DNA of 64,000 bases from assembly GCF_003182095.1 (NCBI RefSeq), contig NZ_QGTJ01000007.1:212455-276454 (forward strand). The letters are read 5' to 3'. The position numbers and the translations under genes were made by a program. This DNA comes from Plasticicumulans acidivorans. Its GTDB lineage: Bacteria > Pseudomonadota > Gammaproteobacteria > Competibacterales > Competibacteraceae. Of this stretch, positions 8,557 through 17,083 are shown one piece after another (the first letter of the stretch is position 1; the number at the start of each line of letters is the position of its first letter). The notes beneath the pieces were generated by a model. The model worked only from the letters and a program-made list of their open reading frames with translations. It was not told the DNA's origin and did no database searches.

Positions 8557-9561
8557 ATGAAGAACATGGCTCCGACTGAAGAACGTGTCGGCATCGTCGT
8601 CTGCGCGGCCTATGCCGAAGGGCGGCGGATCGGCGACATCACGCTCGACGAGATTCCCTACGCTTTGCAGCGCGAGGACAGCTTCGTCTGGCTTGGCCTT
8701 TACGAACCTGACGAAGCCCTGCTCGCCGAGGTGCAGGCGCGCTTCGGTCTGCACGATCTCGCCGTCGAGGATGCGCACAAGGCGCATCAGCGGCCGAAGA
8801 TGGAAATCTACGGCGACTCGCTGTTCGTCGTGCTGCGCACCGCGCGCTGGGATGAGTCTGCGGAAACCGCGGTCTACGGCGAGACGCATGTCTTCGTCGG
8901 CCGCAACTATCTGGTCTCGGTGCGTCACGGCGCGTCGCAGACCTATCGGCCGGCGCGCCTGGGCTGTGAGCGGCAGCCGCAGCTGCTCGCCCACGGTCCG
9001 AGCTTTGCGCTGTATACGCTGATGGATTTCGTCGTCGACAACTACTTCCCGGTGCTCAGCGATTACGAAGACCGCCTCGACGATCTGGAGACGGACATCT
9101 TCGCCGGCGGCGCCGATCGTGATTCGACACAGGAAATCTATGAACTCAAGCGCGAGCTGGTGACGTTCCGCCGTGCCGTGCTGCCGCTGATCGACGTCTG
9201 TACCGACCTGATTTCGCTCAGGGTGACGCATGTGCCGGATGCGGTACGGCCGTACTTCCGCGACGTGCTCGATCACCTCAAGCGCATCAATGACACGCTC
9301 GACACCATGCGCGAGATGCTGGCGACGGTGCTGCAGGTCAGTCTGGCGCTGGCGTCGGTGCGCCAGAACGAGGTCACCAAGGCACTGGCCGGCTGGGCGG
9401 CGATTCTGGCCGTGCCGACGGTGATCTTCGGTCTGTACGGCATGAACTTCGAACGCATGCCGGAACTGCACTGGCCCTTCGGCTATCCGCTGGTGGTCGG
9501 TGCGACGTTCGCCGCCTGTGGCTGGCTTTATCGTCGGCTGCGGCGCAGCGGCTGGTTGTAG
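8557..9561 (+). CDS. corA: CorA-type divalent cation transporter
   Basis: A 334-residue magnesium/cobalt channel of the CorA family. It has a large N-terminal cytoplasmic domain, then two C-terminal transmembrane helices (about 275-295 and 308-326) flanking the signature YGMN near residue 294. No strong ribosome binding site is visible; an alternative ATG three codons later (8566) is equally possible. Monocistronic; it faces away from pyrC. Confidence 0.9.
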   Translation: MKNMAPTEERVGIVVCAAYAEGRRIGDITLDEIPYALQREDSFVWLGLYEPDEALLAEVQARFGLHDLAVEDAHKAHQRPKMEIYGDSLFVVLRTARWDESAETAVYGETHVFVGRNYLVSVRHGASQTYRPARLGCERQPQLLAHGPSFALYTLMDFVVDNYFPVLSDYEDRLDDLETDIFAGGADRDSTQEIYELKRELVTFRRAVLPLIDVCTDLISLRVTHVPDAVRPYFRDVLDHLKRINDTLDTMREMLATVLQVSLALASVRQNEVTKALAGWAAILAVPTVIFGLYGMNFERMPELHWPFGYPLVVGATFAACGWLYRRLRRSGWL

Positions 9562-9663
9562 GGCTGCCTTGACCTGCTTTGGCCAAGGGGTAAGCTTTCG
9601 CCTTTGCGCGCCGCCGGGCGGCGGCGCATCTTCGTAATGCCCGCGCGTTTGTTGAGGAATCTC

Positions 9664-10872
9664 ATGTCTGACGTCAAAAAGGTCGTACTGGCCTATTCCG
9701 GCGGACTGGACACTTCGGTGATCCTGAAGTGGCTGGTCGAAACGTATGGTTGCGAGGTGGTGACCTTCACTGCCGACCTCGGTCAGGGTGAGGAGCTCGA
9801 ACCGGCGCGTGCCAAGGCCCAGGCGATGGGCGTCAAGGAAATCTACATCGACGACCTGCGCGAGGAGTTCGTGCGCGACTTCGTCTTCCCGATGTTCCGT
9901 GCCAACACCATCTACGAAGGCGAGTACCTGCTCGGCACCTCGATCGCCCGGCCGCTGATCGCCAAGCGCCTGGTCGAGATCGCCAACGCAACCGGCGCCG
10001 ATGCGGTTTCGCACGGTGCGACCGGCAAGGGTAACGATCAGGTCCGCTTCGAGCTCGGCGCCTATGCGCTCAAGCCCGGTGTCAAAGTCATCGCGCCGTG
10101 GCGCGAGTGGGATCTGACCTCGCGCGAAACGCTGCTCGCCTACGCCGACAAGCACAACATTCCGGTCGATCGCTACGGCAAGAAGTCGCCGTACTCGATG
10201 GATGCCAACCTGCTGCACATTTCCTATGAAGGCCAGGTCCTCGAAAATCCGTGGGCCGAGGCCGAGGAAGACATGTGGCGCTGGACCGTGTCGCCGGAAA
10301 CGGCTCCGGATGTCCCGACCTACATCGAGCTGACGTACCGCTGTGGTGACATCGTCGCCATCGACGGCGTCGAGATGAGTCCGGCGACCGTGCTCGCCAC
10401 GCTCAATCAGATCGGCGGTGCCAACGGCATCGGCCGCCTCGACCTGGTCGAGAATCGCTACGTCGGCATGAAGTCACGCGGCTGCTATGAAACCCCCGGC
10501 GGCACGATCATGCTCAAGGCGCATCGTGCGATCGAGTCGATCTGCCTCGACCGCGAGGTCGCGCACCTCAAGGACGAGCTGATGCCGCGCTACGCCAGCA
10601 TGATCTACAACGGCTACTGGTGGTCGCCGGAGCGCAAGATGATGCAGACGATGATCGATGCCTCGCAGGCGCCGGTGAACGGCGTCGTGCGCCTCAAGCT
10701 CTACAAGGGCAACGTCATCGTCGCCGGGCGCAAGTCCGAGGACTCGCTGTTCGATTCGACCATCGCCACCTTCGAGGATGACGGTGGCGCCTACAACCAG
10801 AAGGATGCCGAGGGCTTCATCAAGCTCAATGCGCTGCGCATGCGCATCGCGGCGAACAAGGGCCGCGTCTGA
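9664..10872 (+). CDS. argG: Argininosuccinate synthase
   Basis: A 402-residue enzyme joining citrulline and aspartate with ATP. The N-terminal [18 protein letters not shown] is the ATP-pyrophosphatase signature; [13 protein letters not shown] and [19 protein letters not shown] are also diagnostic. The start at 9664 is preceded by GAGGAA; an in-frame start 20 codons upstream adds a non-conserved tail. argF and argD are elsewhere in the window (26,757-28,921). Confidence 0.98.
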   Translation: MSDVKKVVLAYSGGLDTSVILKWLVETYGCEVVTFTADLGQGEELEPARAKAQAMGVKEIYIDDLREEFVRDFVFPMFRANTIYEGEYLLGTSIARPLIAKRLVEIANATGADAVSHGATGKGNDQVRFELGAYALKPGVKVIAPWREWDLTSRETLLAYADKHNIPVDRYGKKSPYSMDANLLHISYEGQVLENPWAEAEEDMWRWTVSPETAPDVPTYIELTYRCGDIVAIDGVEMSPATVLATLNQIGGANGIGRLDLVENRYVGMKSRGCYETPGGTIMLKAHRAIESICLDREVAHLKDELMPRYASMIYNGYWWSPERKMMQTMIDASQAPVNGVVRLKLYKGNVIVAGRKSEDSLFDSTIATFEDDGGAYNQKDAEGFIKLNALRMRIAANKGRV

Positions 10873-10893
10873 GCGGTCGAAGTTCCACGCATC

Positions 10894-10919
10894 GGGGCGC
10901 GCCGCGGCGCGCCCTTTTC
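10894..10919 (+). terminator. Rho-independent terminator of argG
   Basis: A GC-only stem GGGCGCGCC / GGCGCGCCC followed by TTTTCATTT, 22 bases after the argG stop codon. Confidence 0.8.
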
Positions 10920-10948
10920 ATTTCTTCCGTGAGCGGAGGTCAGTCAGC

Positions 10949-11335
10949 ATGCGTTACCTGCATACGATGATCCGGGTCGGCGATCTCGATCGTTCGATCA
11001 ATTTCTACACCGACGTGCTCGGCTTCTCACTGGTGTCGCGCAACGATTACCCGGAAGGCGAGTTCACGCTGGCCTTCCTGCGGGCGCCGGGTGACGCCGA
11101 CGGCGGGCCGATGCTCGAACTGACCTACAACTGGGGCGTGGCCTCCTACGACCTGGGCAAGGGTTACGGCCACATCGCCCTGCAGGTCGAGTCGATGGAC
11201 GCTTTCGCCGGGCAGCTCGCCGCGCACGGCCAGCGTTTCAGCTGGGGACCGGGCAAGGCGCCGAACGGACGTACGGTGATCGCTTTCATCGTCGACCCCG
11301 ACGGCTATCAGATTGAACTGATCGAGCAGCACTGA
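10949..11335 (+). CDS. gloA: Lactoylglutathione lyase (glyoxalase I)
   Basis: A 128-residue metal-dependent enzyme that isomerises the methylglyoxal-glutathione hemithioacetal. It opens MRYLHTMIRVGDLDRSINFY, with the first metal-ligand histidine at residue 5; E57 in MLELTYNWG, H75 in GYGHIALQV and E124 near the end are the other expected ligands. GGAGGT precedes the start at 10949. The next gene starts two bases after its stop codon. Confidence 0.96.
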   Translation: MRYLHTMIRVGDLDRSINFYTDVLGFSLVSRNDYPEGEFTLAFLRAPGDADGGPMLELTYNWGVASYDLGKGYGHIALQVESMDAFAGQLAAHGQRFSWGPGKAPNGRTVIAFIVDPDGYQIELIEQH

Positions 11336-11337
11336 GG

Positions 11338-12357
11338 ATGGGGGCCGCGTGCATCGCGCCGCATGCGCGCGGACGTCTGTGGCTCGCGCCGATGGAAGGG
11401 CTGGCCGACGCTCTGCTGCGCGACGTGCTGACCCGCATCGGTGGTGTCGACACCTGCGTCACCGAGTTCGTGCGCATTACCGACACGCTGTTGCCGCGCG
11501 CGGCCTGGCTGCGGCGGGTTCCCGAGCTCAATCATGGCGGCTGCACGCCGGCGGGAGTGCCGGTGCGGGTGCAGCTGCTCGGCAGCGATGCCGAATGCCT
11601 CGCGGATAACGCGGCGCGTGTCGCGTCGCTGGGTGCGCCCGGCATCGATCTGAACTTCGGCTGTCCGGCACCGACGGTCAATCGTCATCGCGGTGGGGCT
11701 GCGTTACTCGGCGAGCCGACGCTGTTGTACCGCATCGTCGCGGCGGTGCGTACCGCCGTGCCGCCCGCGGTGCCGGTCACCGCGAAGATGCGCCTGGGCC
11801 TGGGCGATACCACGCTGGCGATCGACTGTGCGCAGGCGCTGGCCAATGGCGGTGCCGAGGAAATCACCGTGCATGCGCGGACCAAAGTCGATGGCTACCG
11901 ACCGCCGGCCTACTGGGAATGGATCGCCCGCATTCGCGACGCGGTGCCGGTCAACGTCATTGGTAACGGCGAGATCTGGAGCGTCGGTGATGCACAGCGC
12001 TGCCGCGAGATCGGCGGCTGTCACGATCTGATGCTGGGGCGCGGTCTGGTGACCCGGCCCGATCTCGCACTCGCGATCCTGGCGGCGCGGACGGGCAGCC
12101 CAGCGCCGCGCCTCGACTGGGCGCAGCTGCTTGGATATGTCGAGAATTACTTCGCTGCGGTGCGGGCGATCATGGCGCCGCGGCACGCACCGGGCCGGCT
12201 CAAGCTGTGGCTGTCGTACCTGCGCAATGCTTACCCGGAGGCGGCGTCGCTGTTTACCCAGTGGCGGACGGCGACCGATTCGCGCGTGCTGGCGGACGCG
12301 CTGTCGTTGGCACGTGCCCGTGAAGCAGCGGTCAGCAGATCACTGTCGATGTCGTAG
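11338..12357 (+). CDS. dusC: tRNA-dihydrouridine synthase, DusC-like
   Basis: A 339-residue flavoenzyme reducing uridine to dihydrouridine in tRNA. WLAPMEGLAD near residue 16 is the FMN-binding start; DLNFGCPAPTVNRHRGGAALL near 102 contains the catalytic cysteine; KMRLG and VIGNGEIW complete the Dus pattern. Features fit DusC (U16) better than DusA or DusB, but the subtype is an inference. The start lies two bases after gloA. Its last 127 bases overlap the convergent GTPase gene. Confidence 0.85.
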   Translation: MGAACIAPHARGRLWLAPMEGLADALLRDVLTRIGGVDTCVTEFVRITDTLLPRAAWLRRVPELNHGGCTPAGVPVRVQLLGSDAECLADNAARVASLGAPGIDLNFGCPAPTVNRHRGGAALLGEPTLLYRIVAAVRTAVPPAVPVTAKMRLGLGDTTLAIDCAQALANGGAEEITVHARTKVDGYRPPAYWEWIARIRDAVPVNVIGNGEIWSVGDAQRCREIGGCHDLMLGRGLVTRPDLALAILAARTGSPAPRLDWAQLLGYVENYFAAVRAIMAPRHAPGRLKLWLSYLRNAYPEAASLFTQWRTATDSRVLADALSLARAREAAVSRSLSMS

Positions 12358-12863
12358 AGCAGTGCCATCAGCAGCATCGAGACATCCTCCACGCGGCGGG
12401 CGTCGATCTCGAAGATCGGCGGGTCCTGCGTGGTTGCGGCGAGGATCTTGCGGTATTCCTCGATGGTTGGCTGCGGTGCCTGGTCGGTGTGGGTGACACC
12501 GACGACGAAGGTGTGCCCTGAGCGGGCGACGGTGAACGCCTCGACGAAACGTCGCAGATCGGCCAGGGGGTCTGGTGTGCTGTTGTCGATCAGCAGGGCA
12601 ACACCGAGGCTGCCGTGCAGCAGGATGTCCCACATGAAGTCGAAGCGTTCCTGACCGGGCGTGCCGTACAGATGCAGACGGTCGCCGCCACCGAGATCGA
12701 GCGTGCCGTAGTCGAGGGCAACGGTGATCGTCGATTTGTCGGGGCCGTAGTCGGTACGCGTCCCGGCCTCGGTGTGGACAGCGGCATCACCGCACAGGGT
12801 GTGGATGGCGGTGGTTTTCCCGGAGCCCGGTGAGCCGGCGATGACGAGCTTGAACTGGCGCAT
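12231..12863 (-). CDS. Small Ras-like GTPase
   Basis: A 210-residue cytoplasmic GTPase of the bacterial MglA/COG2229-like group. The P-loop is G10-SPGSGKTT, the G3 motif is T68-PGQERF, and G4 is represented by VTHTD in place of NKxD. The C-terminal 45 residues (from about SRARANDSASAST) are low-complexity and run antisense to the end of the dus gene. It follows the upstream partner gene by 16 bases, with GGAGGACCC context before the partner's end. Such GTPases usually act with a dedicated activating protein in polarity or signalling; the partner here is not recognisable. Confidence 0.85.
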   Translation of the reverse strand: MRQFKLVIAGSPGSGKTTAIHTLCGDAAVHTEAGTRTDYGPDKSTITVALDYGTLDLGGGDRLHLYGTPGQERFDFMWDILLHGSLGVALLIDNSTPDPLADLRRFVEAFTVARSGHTFVVGVTHTDQAPQPTIEEYRKILAATTQDPPIFEIDARRVEDVSMLLMALLYDIDSDLLTAASRARANDSASASTRESVAVRHWVNSDAASG

Positions 12864-12879
12864 CGGAGGACCCCACGGA

Positions 12880-13641
12880 TCAGTGGTGCAGGAAGGCGTC
12901 GAGTGTGCCGAGCAAGCGCCGCAGCAGGCCGCGTTCGCGAGCGTTGGCTGCGGGCTTTTTGGGCGCCTGGCTGGTCGGCTGCGCGTGGTTGCGTGGTTCG
13001 CCCGTGACGACGGTGACGAGTCGCAGCGCGGCGCACACGTTATAGAACGAGAACACATGGCGCTGCGGCAGGTCGAGCAGCACGCTGGTCTCGGCAATGC
13101 TGATGCCGCGCTGCCGGCGCCACAGCATGGCCATGCGCAGTGCCCCCGGCGTCAGCGGCAGGCGGGTCAGGTTCGGCCATGCCGTCAGGTGCAGCTCGGC
13201 CTGCGGGTCGACATCGAAGGGCAGGCGGCCGCGCGCGCAGCGCAACGCCACGCTCGCCAGCAGATGATCGATTGAATCACTGTGCACCGTGGGGTGGCGG
13301 CGCATGAAAGCCTCCGGTGCGCCGACGAAATGCAGCATGCGCATCTTGGTGCTGATTTCCATCGGCATCAGGCTCAGCCGGCGCAATTCGTCTTCTCCGC
13401 AGCTCAGCCAGAAGCGGTTGCTGCGCGGATGCAGCAGCAGTGCAATGCTGCCGATTTCGAGTAATACGGCATCGTCCTTACGGCAGGGCATGAAGGCGGC
13501 GTCCGCCAGATGGGCGATCAGATAAGCGCGCGGATCGTAGCCGATTCTCTGTCGGCGCAGAGGATCGCTGAGATCGACGTCACGCACGAAACCACTCAAG
13601 GCATGCAGTGAGCGGCTGTCGATGTCCAGCATGGCATTCAT
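12880..13641 (-). CDS. Uncharacterised partner of the GTPase, possible winged-helix C-terminus
   Basis: A 253-residue soluble protein I do not recognise. The start at 13641 has a GGAGG ribosome binding site; an in-frame ATG 24 codons upstream is rejected. The region about 155-205 (LTPGALRMAMLWRRQRGISIAETSVLLDLPQRHVFSFYNVCAALRLV) would fold as a helix-turn-helix or winged helix, as in PATAN/DUF4388-type effectors linked to GTPases. The tail is basic and alanine-rich. Sixteen bases separate it from the GTPase gene, so the two form an operon. A perfect 14-bp palindrome lies upstream. Confidence 0.6.
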   Translation of the reverse strand: MNAMLDIDSRSLHALSGFVRDVDLSDPLRRQRIGYDPRAYLIAHLADAAFMPCRKDDAVLLEIGSIALLLHPRSNRFWLSCGEDELRRLSLMPMEISTKMRMLHFVGAPEAFMRRHPTVHSDSIDHLLASVALRCARGRLPFDVDPQAELHLTAWPNLTRLPLTPGALRMAMLWRRQRGISIAETSVLLDLPQRHVFSFYNVCAALRLVTVVTGEPRNHAQPTSQAPKKPAANARERGLLRRLLGTLDAFLHH

Positions 13642-14289
13642 ATCGTATCCCTCCGGAATGCGTGCGTGCTTGGCAGAATGACTCTGTCTTTTCGTGCGTG
13701 TTTCCAAGTGCACTCGATGTAAGCATGCTTACGACAAGTTTGTCGACGCAAGTGAAAGAGTGTTCTGGAAGGTTGGCGCACCACAGCTCGCAATATCACC
13801 AAGCGAAATTGAGTATGCAAAAAGTGCCGTGTTCTTGGGGGCTTTAACTGAAATTTAATGCAATCAGCATGCCGTAATTTGCATGCCCCAATATTAGGGG
13901 CGTATTGCATGTTTTGGGTTTGTCTATAAAAATCTTGTTAATCAGTGCGTTGTGTCTCATTGCCAGTATGCCGAAAGTTGTTGCGCCGCAGCAGTGAACC
14001 CGATCACGTCTGTCGCCTAGCAGACAAGTACACCAGGCTGAAATGAAGCCGATGATCCAAAGTGAGCAGGTCGATGCGTACATTTTTGTGCAGGGCTGCT
14101 TGCATCGCCATTCTTGAGCGGACAAGTCTTTTGCCATGCTCCACGACGTTTCGTCATCGCCGGCTGACGTTTACGCCGAGTGCGCAGAGCCGTCCTTGAG
14201 CTAAGGCACGGCGTCACGGGGCTCGCTGTGGTTGGTCGGCATGGCGTCGGCGCGTTGATTGCTCGCATGCGCTACCGCCAGCGTGGACA
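13642..14289. other. Gene-poor, less GC-rich stretch
   Basis: About 650 bases with no supported gene; short frames on both strands lack recognisable features or ribosome binding sites. Visible elements are the perfect palindrome GTAAGCATGCTTAC at 13719-13732, about 80 bases upstream of the GTPase-partner start, and a hairpin GCCCC-AATATTA-GGGGC at 13885-13901. Base composition is clearly more AT-rich than the neighbouring genes between about 13,680 and 13,980. Confidence 0.5.
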
Positions 14290-14868
14290 ATGCCTGTTTT
14301 CGGTTGTCGACGAGTTGCCCGGATCGTGTCATCTGCTGAAGCGAGTGTGCTCAATTGTGCTGATATCGGCTTTTTCGCGCTGAGTGTATTGCTTGATCGT
14401 TTCGGTTTGCGTATCGAATGTGTCACCGACGGCGAGGTGATCCCGGGCAGCTGGTTCGGTGATCGCGAAGCCGGTCTGATCGGTGACCGGTTGTATCTGC
14501 GTGCTGATACGCCGGTGCATTCCGCACTGCACGAGGCGTGTCACTGGATCTGCATGGATGATGAGCGTCGCGCGGCTCTGCACACCGATGCCGGCGGCGA
14601 CGAACCGGAAGAGTGCGCCACCTGCTATCTGCAGCTGCTGCTGGCCGCTTACCTGCCGGGATTCGGTTTCGAGCGCGCGCTCGCCGACATGGATGCTTGG
14701 GGATACAGCTTCCGGCTCGGTTCGGCGCGGGCCTGGTTCAACGAAGACGCGGCGGATGCCCGCGACTGGCTGTTACGCCATGGGCTGATCGACAGCGCCG
14801 GTCAGGTGTTGTGGCAGGTACGCCGTGAGCCGGTCAATCCAGTCCGACCCACTGACGCAGCCGTCTGA
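14290..14868 (+). CDS. Putative HExxH zinc metalloprotein, function unknown
   Basis: A 192-residue protein. The segment VHSALHEACHWICMDD near residue 80 has an HExxH zinc motif, and EPEECATCYLQLLLA about 27 residues later offers a third ligand; this spacing resembles small gluzincin or IrrE-type peptidases. No signal peptide, so a cytoplasmic location is expected. The N-terminal 25 residues look non-conserved and the real start may be further in. The 3' end overlaps the convergent hydrolase gene by 35 bases. Protease activity is an inference from the motif. Confidence 0.65.
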   Translation: MPVFGCRRVARIVSSAEASVLNCADIGFFALSVLLDRFGLRIECVTDGEVIPGSWFGDREAGLIGDRLYLRADTPVHSALHEACHWICMDDERRAALHTDAGGDEPEECATCYLQLLLAAYLPGFGFERALADMDAWGYSFRLGSARAWFNEDAADARDWLLRHGLIDSAGQVLWQVRREPVNPVRPTDAAV

Positions 14869-15727
14869 GCAGACCGGGGTCCGTCGGTTCGACGAAAGGC
14901 CATTCTAGCGGTGCTTCGTTCAGCACCGCGGCGGGGTCGGCGAGCCAGCGTGTCAGCAGGCTGATGAAGCGCTGCGAGTGTTCGAGCTGCGGTGCGTGGC
15001 CGCAGTCCGGCCATATCAGCAAGTGACTGTGCGGCAGTGCCGTGGTGGTGGCCTGCAACTGCAGTGGCGGGACCAGGGGGTCCAGTGCGCCAGCCAGCAG
15101 CAGTGTCGGGCAAGTCAGGCTGTGCAGCAGCTCAATGACGTTGAAAGCCATCAGCGAGGCGGTGAAGCCCGCCACCGCCGCATGCTCGCACGCCAGGGCG
15201 TCGTCGAGCAGTTCGGCAAGTGCGGCCGGGTCATGCAGCCCCGGGGCGACACGCGGCAGGGCCCGGGTCAGGACCGTGCGGTTCAAGGCGATATTGGGAA
15301 ACAGCTGTGCGGTCCGTTCGGCGCCAAGCCAGGAGAAGGGCGCCTGCAGCGGCATGCCATCCGCTGGTGCCGGTGTTGCCAGCAGCAGGCTGCGACAACG
15401 CTGCGGAGCATCCAGAGCCATCTGTAAAGCGACTGCGCCGCCAAGTGAATGCCCGACAATGTCGCAGCATTCAACGCCGCAGGCATCGAGCACGGCATGC
15501 AGGTCGGTGGCCAGTGTAGCGACGTCGTAGCCGCTGCCCGGGCGCATCGATTCACCGCAGCCGCGCAGATCCGGCGCCAGCAGGCGCAGCCCTTCCGGTG
15601 GCGAGCAGAGCAGATTGTTCCACCAGCGCGAGGACGCGCAGTTGCCGTGGATCAGCAGCAGCACGCGTGGGCCGTTGCCGGCCTCGCGGACATGAAGTGT
15701 GCCGGCGGGCAGTGCGATGAAGGGCAT
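14834..15727 (-). CDS. Alpha/beta hydrolase
   Basis: A 297-residue alpha/beta hydrolase. LLIHGNCASSRWW forms the oxyanion region near residue 25, DIVGHSLGGAVALQMAL near 92 carries the nucleophile serine in G-H-S-L-G, LLLAGALDPLVPP the acid and DCGHAPQLEH the histidine. The start at 15727 has GAGGT upstream; two in-frame ATGs further upstream would reach the next gene. The substrate is unknown. It lies 50 bases after the PEP-CTERM-like gene and may be cotranscribed. Confidence 0.85.
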   Translation of the reverse strand: MPFIALPAGTLHVREAGNGPRVLLLIHGNCASSRWWNNLLCSPPEGLRLLAPDLRGCGESMRPGSGYDVATLATDLHAVLDACGVECCDIVGHSLGGAVALQMALDAPQRCRSLLLATPAPADGMPLQAPFSWLGAERTAQLFPNIALNRTVLTRALPRVAPGLHDPAALAELLDDALACEHAAVAGFTASLMAFNVIELLHSLTCPTLLLAGALDPLVPPLQLQATTTALPHSHLLIWPDCGHAPQLEHSQRFISLLTRWLADPAAVLNEAPLEWPFVEPTDPGLLRRLRQWVGLD

Positions 15728-15777
15728 GGTCGACCTCGGCATGGAGCCCGTCATGCTGCACGTCCGATGCGCCCCTG

Positions 15778-16713
15778 TCACCTCCGCAGTCGTGCTCCTA
15801 TCAGCAGCAGCGGAGCAACGCCGAGCAGGGCGATGACATTCGGGGAGGGAACCGGGGTATTCGCCACAGCGCCGGTCGATGCCTTCGGCGCCAGGCTGCT
15901 AGCGCCTGTGTCGATCAGGGATGCCGGCTCGGGCGGCAGCCATTGCGTCAGCGTCGGTGCGTTCGGCGTCGTGGCCGAAGGGATGTCCTGTTCGCCGTTC
16001 GTCGTCGGGCGCGGCGCGGCATGGCTGTGCGCGGGTATCAGTGTCAGCAATGGGTCGAGGCCGGAAAAGCCGAAGTCTCGGGCCGGCGCGGTGGCCTGTG
16101 GCTGGCTGGACGGCCGTGCCGGAGAGCGGGTACTGCTGTCGGTGCCGCCCTCTGTGGAGGCGAGGCCCGGGGTTGTCCGGTCCGCCGGAGCGCTGGTGCT
16201 GGAGGTCGTGGCCGTGCGTGGCTGTGGGCTCAGGCGCCAGCTGAACGCCGTGGGGACGAGGTTCAGATTCGCTGTCGAGGTCCCGGCATGGCGACGGCTG
16301 CCGAGGCTGCCTGTCTCAGCGGGGCGGGCATGGTCGGACAGTCTGTCGTAAGGATCGGGTGCGGAGGCTGTGCCCGCCGTATCGGGTGTGCCCGGAGCGT
16401 TTGGCTCCAGCATGACCAGCGGATCGAGGATCTGGCCGTCCTCGCCGATGAAATCGGCAGCGCTGACCTGCAGTGTCACGGCATCGTCGTCGAGCCACGG
16501 CAGTCTGTAATCGGCTCGGCACAGCCAGTCGCTCTGCCGGTGATCATCTGCCGTGTCCGCGGGGGATGTACCCGCTACCGGGGGCGGGTTCGGCGCCGCG
16601 GTGTGCATTGGCGCGGTGTGCAATACCTCGTTGAGATAGGCGAGACCCGAGCCCAGACCGGCGCTGATCAGAGCAGCAACGCCGAGCAGGACACGGCGGG
16701 GATCGAGTTTCAT
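15778..16713 (-). CDS. Secreted Pro/Ser/Thr-rich protein with PEP-CTERM-like sorting tail
   Basis: A 311-residue protein with an N-terminal signal or anchor (residues 8-27), then about 240 residues of low-complexity, Pro/Thr/Ser/Ala-rich sequence. The C-terminus reads VPSPNVIALLGVAPLLLIGA followed by RLRR: a Pro-x-Pro motif, a hydrophobic helix and a basic end, the architecture of PEP-CTERM signals cleaved by exosortase, with PSP replacing PEP. No exosortase is encoded in the window. A CGGAG ribosome binding site lies upstream. The function is unknown; a surface or extracellular-matrix role is likely. Confidence 0.6.
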   Translation of the reverse strand: MKLDPRRVLLGVAALISAGLGSGLAYLNEVLHTAPMHTAAPNPPPVAGTSPADTADDHRQSDWLCRADYRLPWLDDDAVTLQVSAADFIGEDGQILDPLVMLEPNAPGTPDTAGTASAPDPYDRLSDHARPAETGSLGSRRHAGTSTANLNLVPTAFSWRLSPQPRTATTSSTSAPADRTTPGLASTEGGTDSSTRSPARPSSQPQATAPARDFGFSGLDPLLTLIPAHSHAAPRPTTNGEQDIPSATTPNAPTLTQWLPPEPASLIDTGASSLAPKASTGAVANTPVPSPNVIALLGVAPLLLIGARLRR

Positions 16714-17083
16714 GGGACTGCATTCTCCGGTGAAGCGGTCGTCGACCGTTGCATGTGCCGGATTCCGCTAAAAACATGCCATGTGCGAAATGCAGGGAGC
16801 CTACCTGGTGGCTGTCGCCGGGCATGTCGCGATAGTGTTTGAATCGATTCAAAAAAAACTCATCCTTCAGGTCAGCGATGAGCACTGAAACAATGCGTCG
16901 ATGCCGTCCCCGACATTGCAGAATGCAATGCACACGGCAATGCGTTGCCGAATGCGCTGCACACGGCTATTTAGGAGCGAGCAGCGACGGGTGACCACAA
17001 GAAGAGCACACACAAGGCCGGGGCGACGGTGCCGGTGACAACGATAAACGCGAACGCACCGGACGCGGGGCGAGGAGAAGAAG
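16714..17083. other. Divergent intergenic region with a 16-bp palindrome
   Basis: 370 bases between the PEP-CTERM-like gene and the FAH gene, with no supported gene. It contains the perfect palindrome TTTGAATCGATTCAAA (listed separately), followed by an A8 run, and short repeats of a GCAATGC type at 16917-16945. Confidence 0.5.
16838..16853. promoter_or_regulatory. Palindromic operator candidate
   Basis: TTTGAATCGATTCAAA is a perfect 16-bp palindrome with a central CG. This form is typical of LacI/GalR-family operators, and the core TGAATCGATTCA resembles Cra/FruR sites. It lies about 125 bases upstream of the PEP-CTERM-like gene and 230 bases upstream of the FAH gene. No matching regulator is encoded in the window. 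Confidence 0.45.

Noticed and set aside
8467..10218. 583-codon minus-strand frame antisense to corA and argG
   Set aside because: Both genes on the other strand are certain; this frame has no recognisable domain.
13844..14268. Short minus-strand frames of 83-97 codons in the AT-richer gap
   Set aside because: No ribosome binding site, no motif, Cys-rich random composition.
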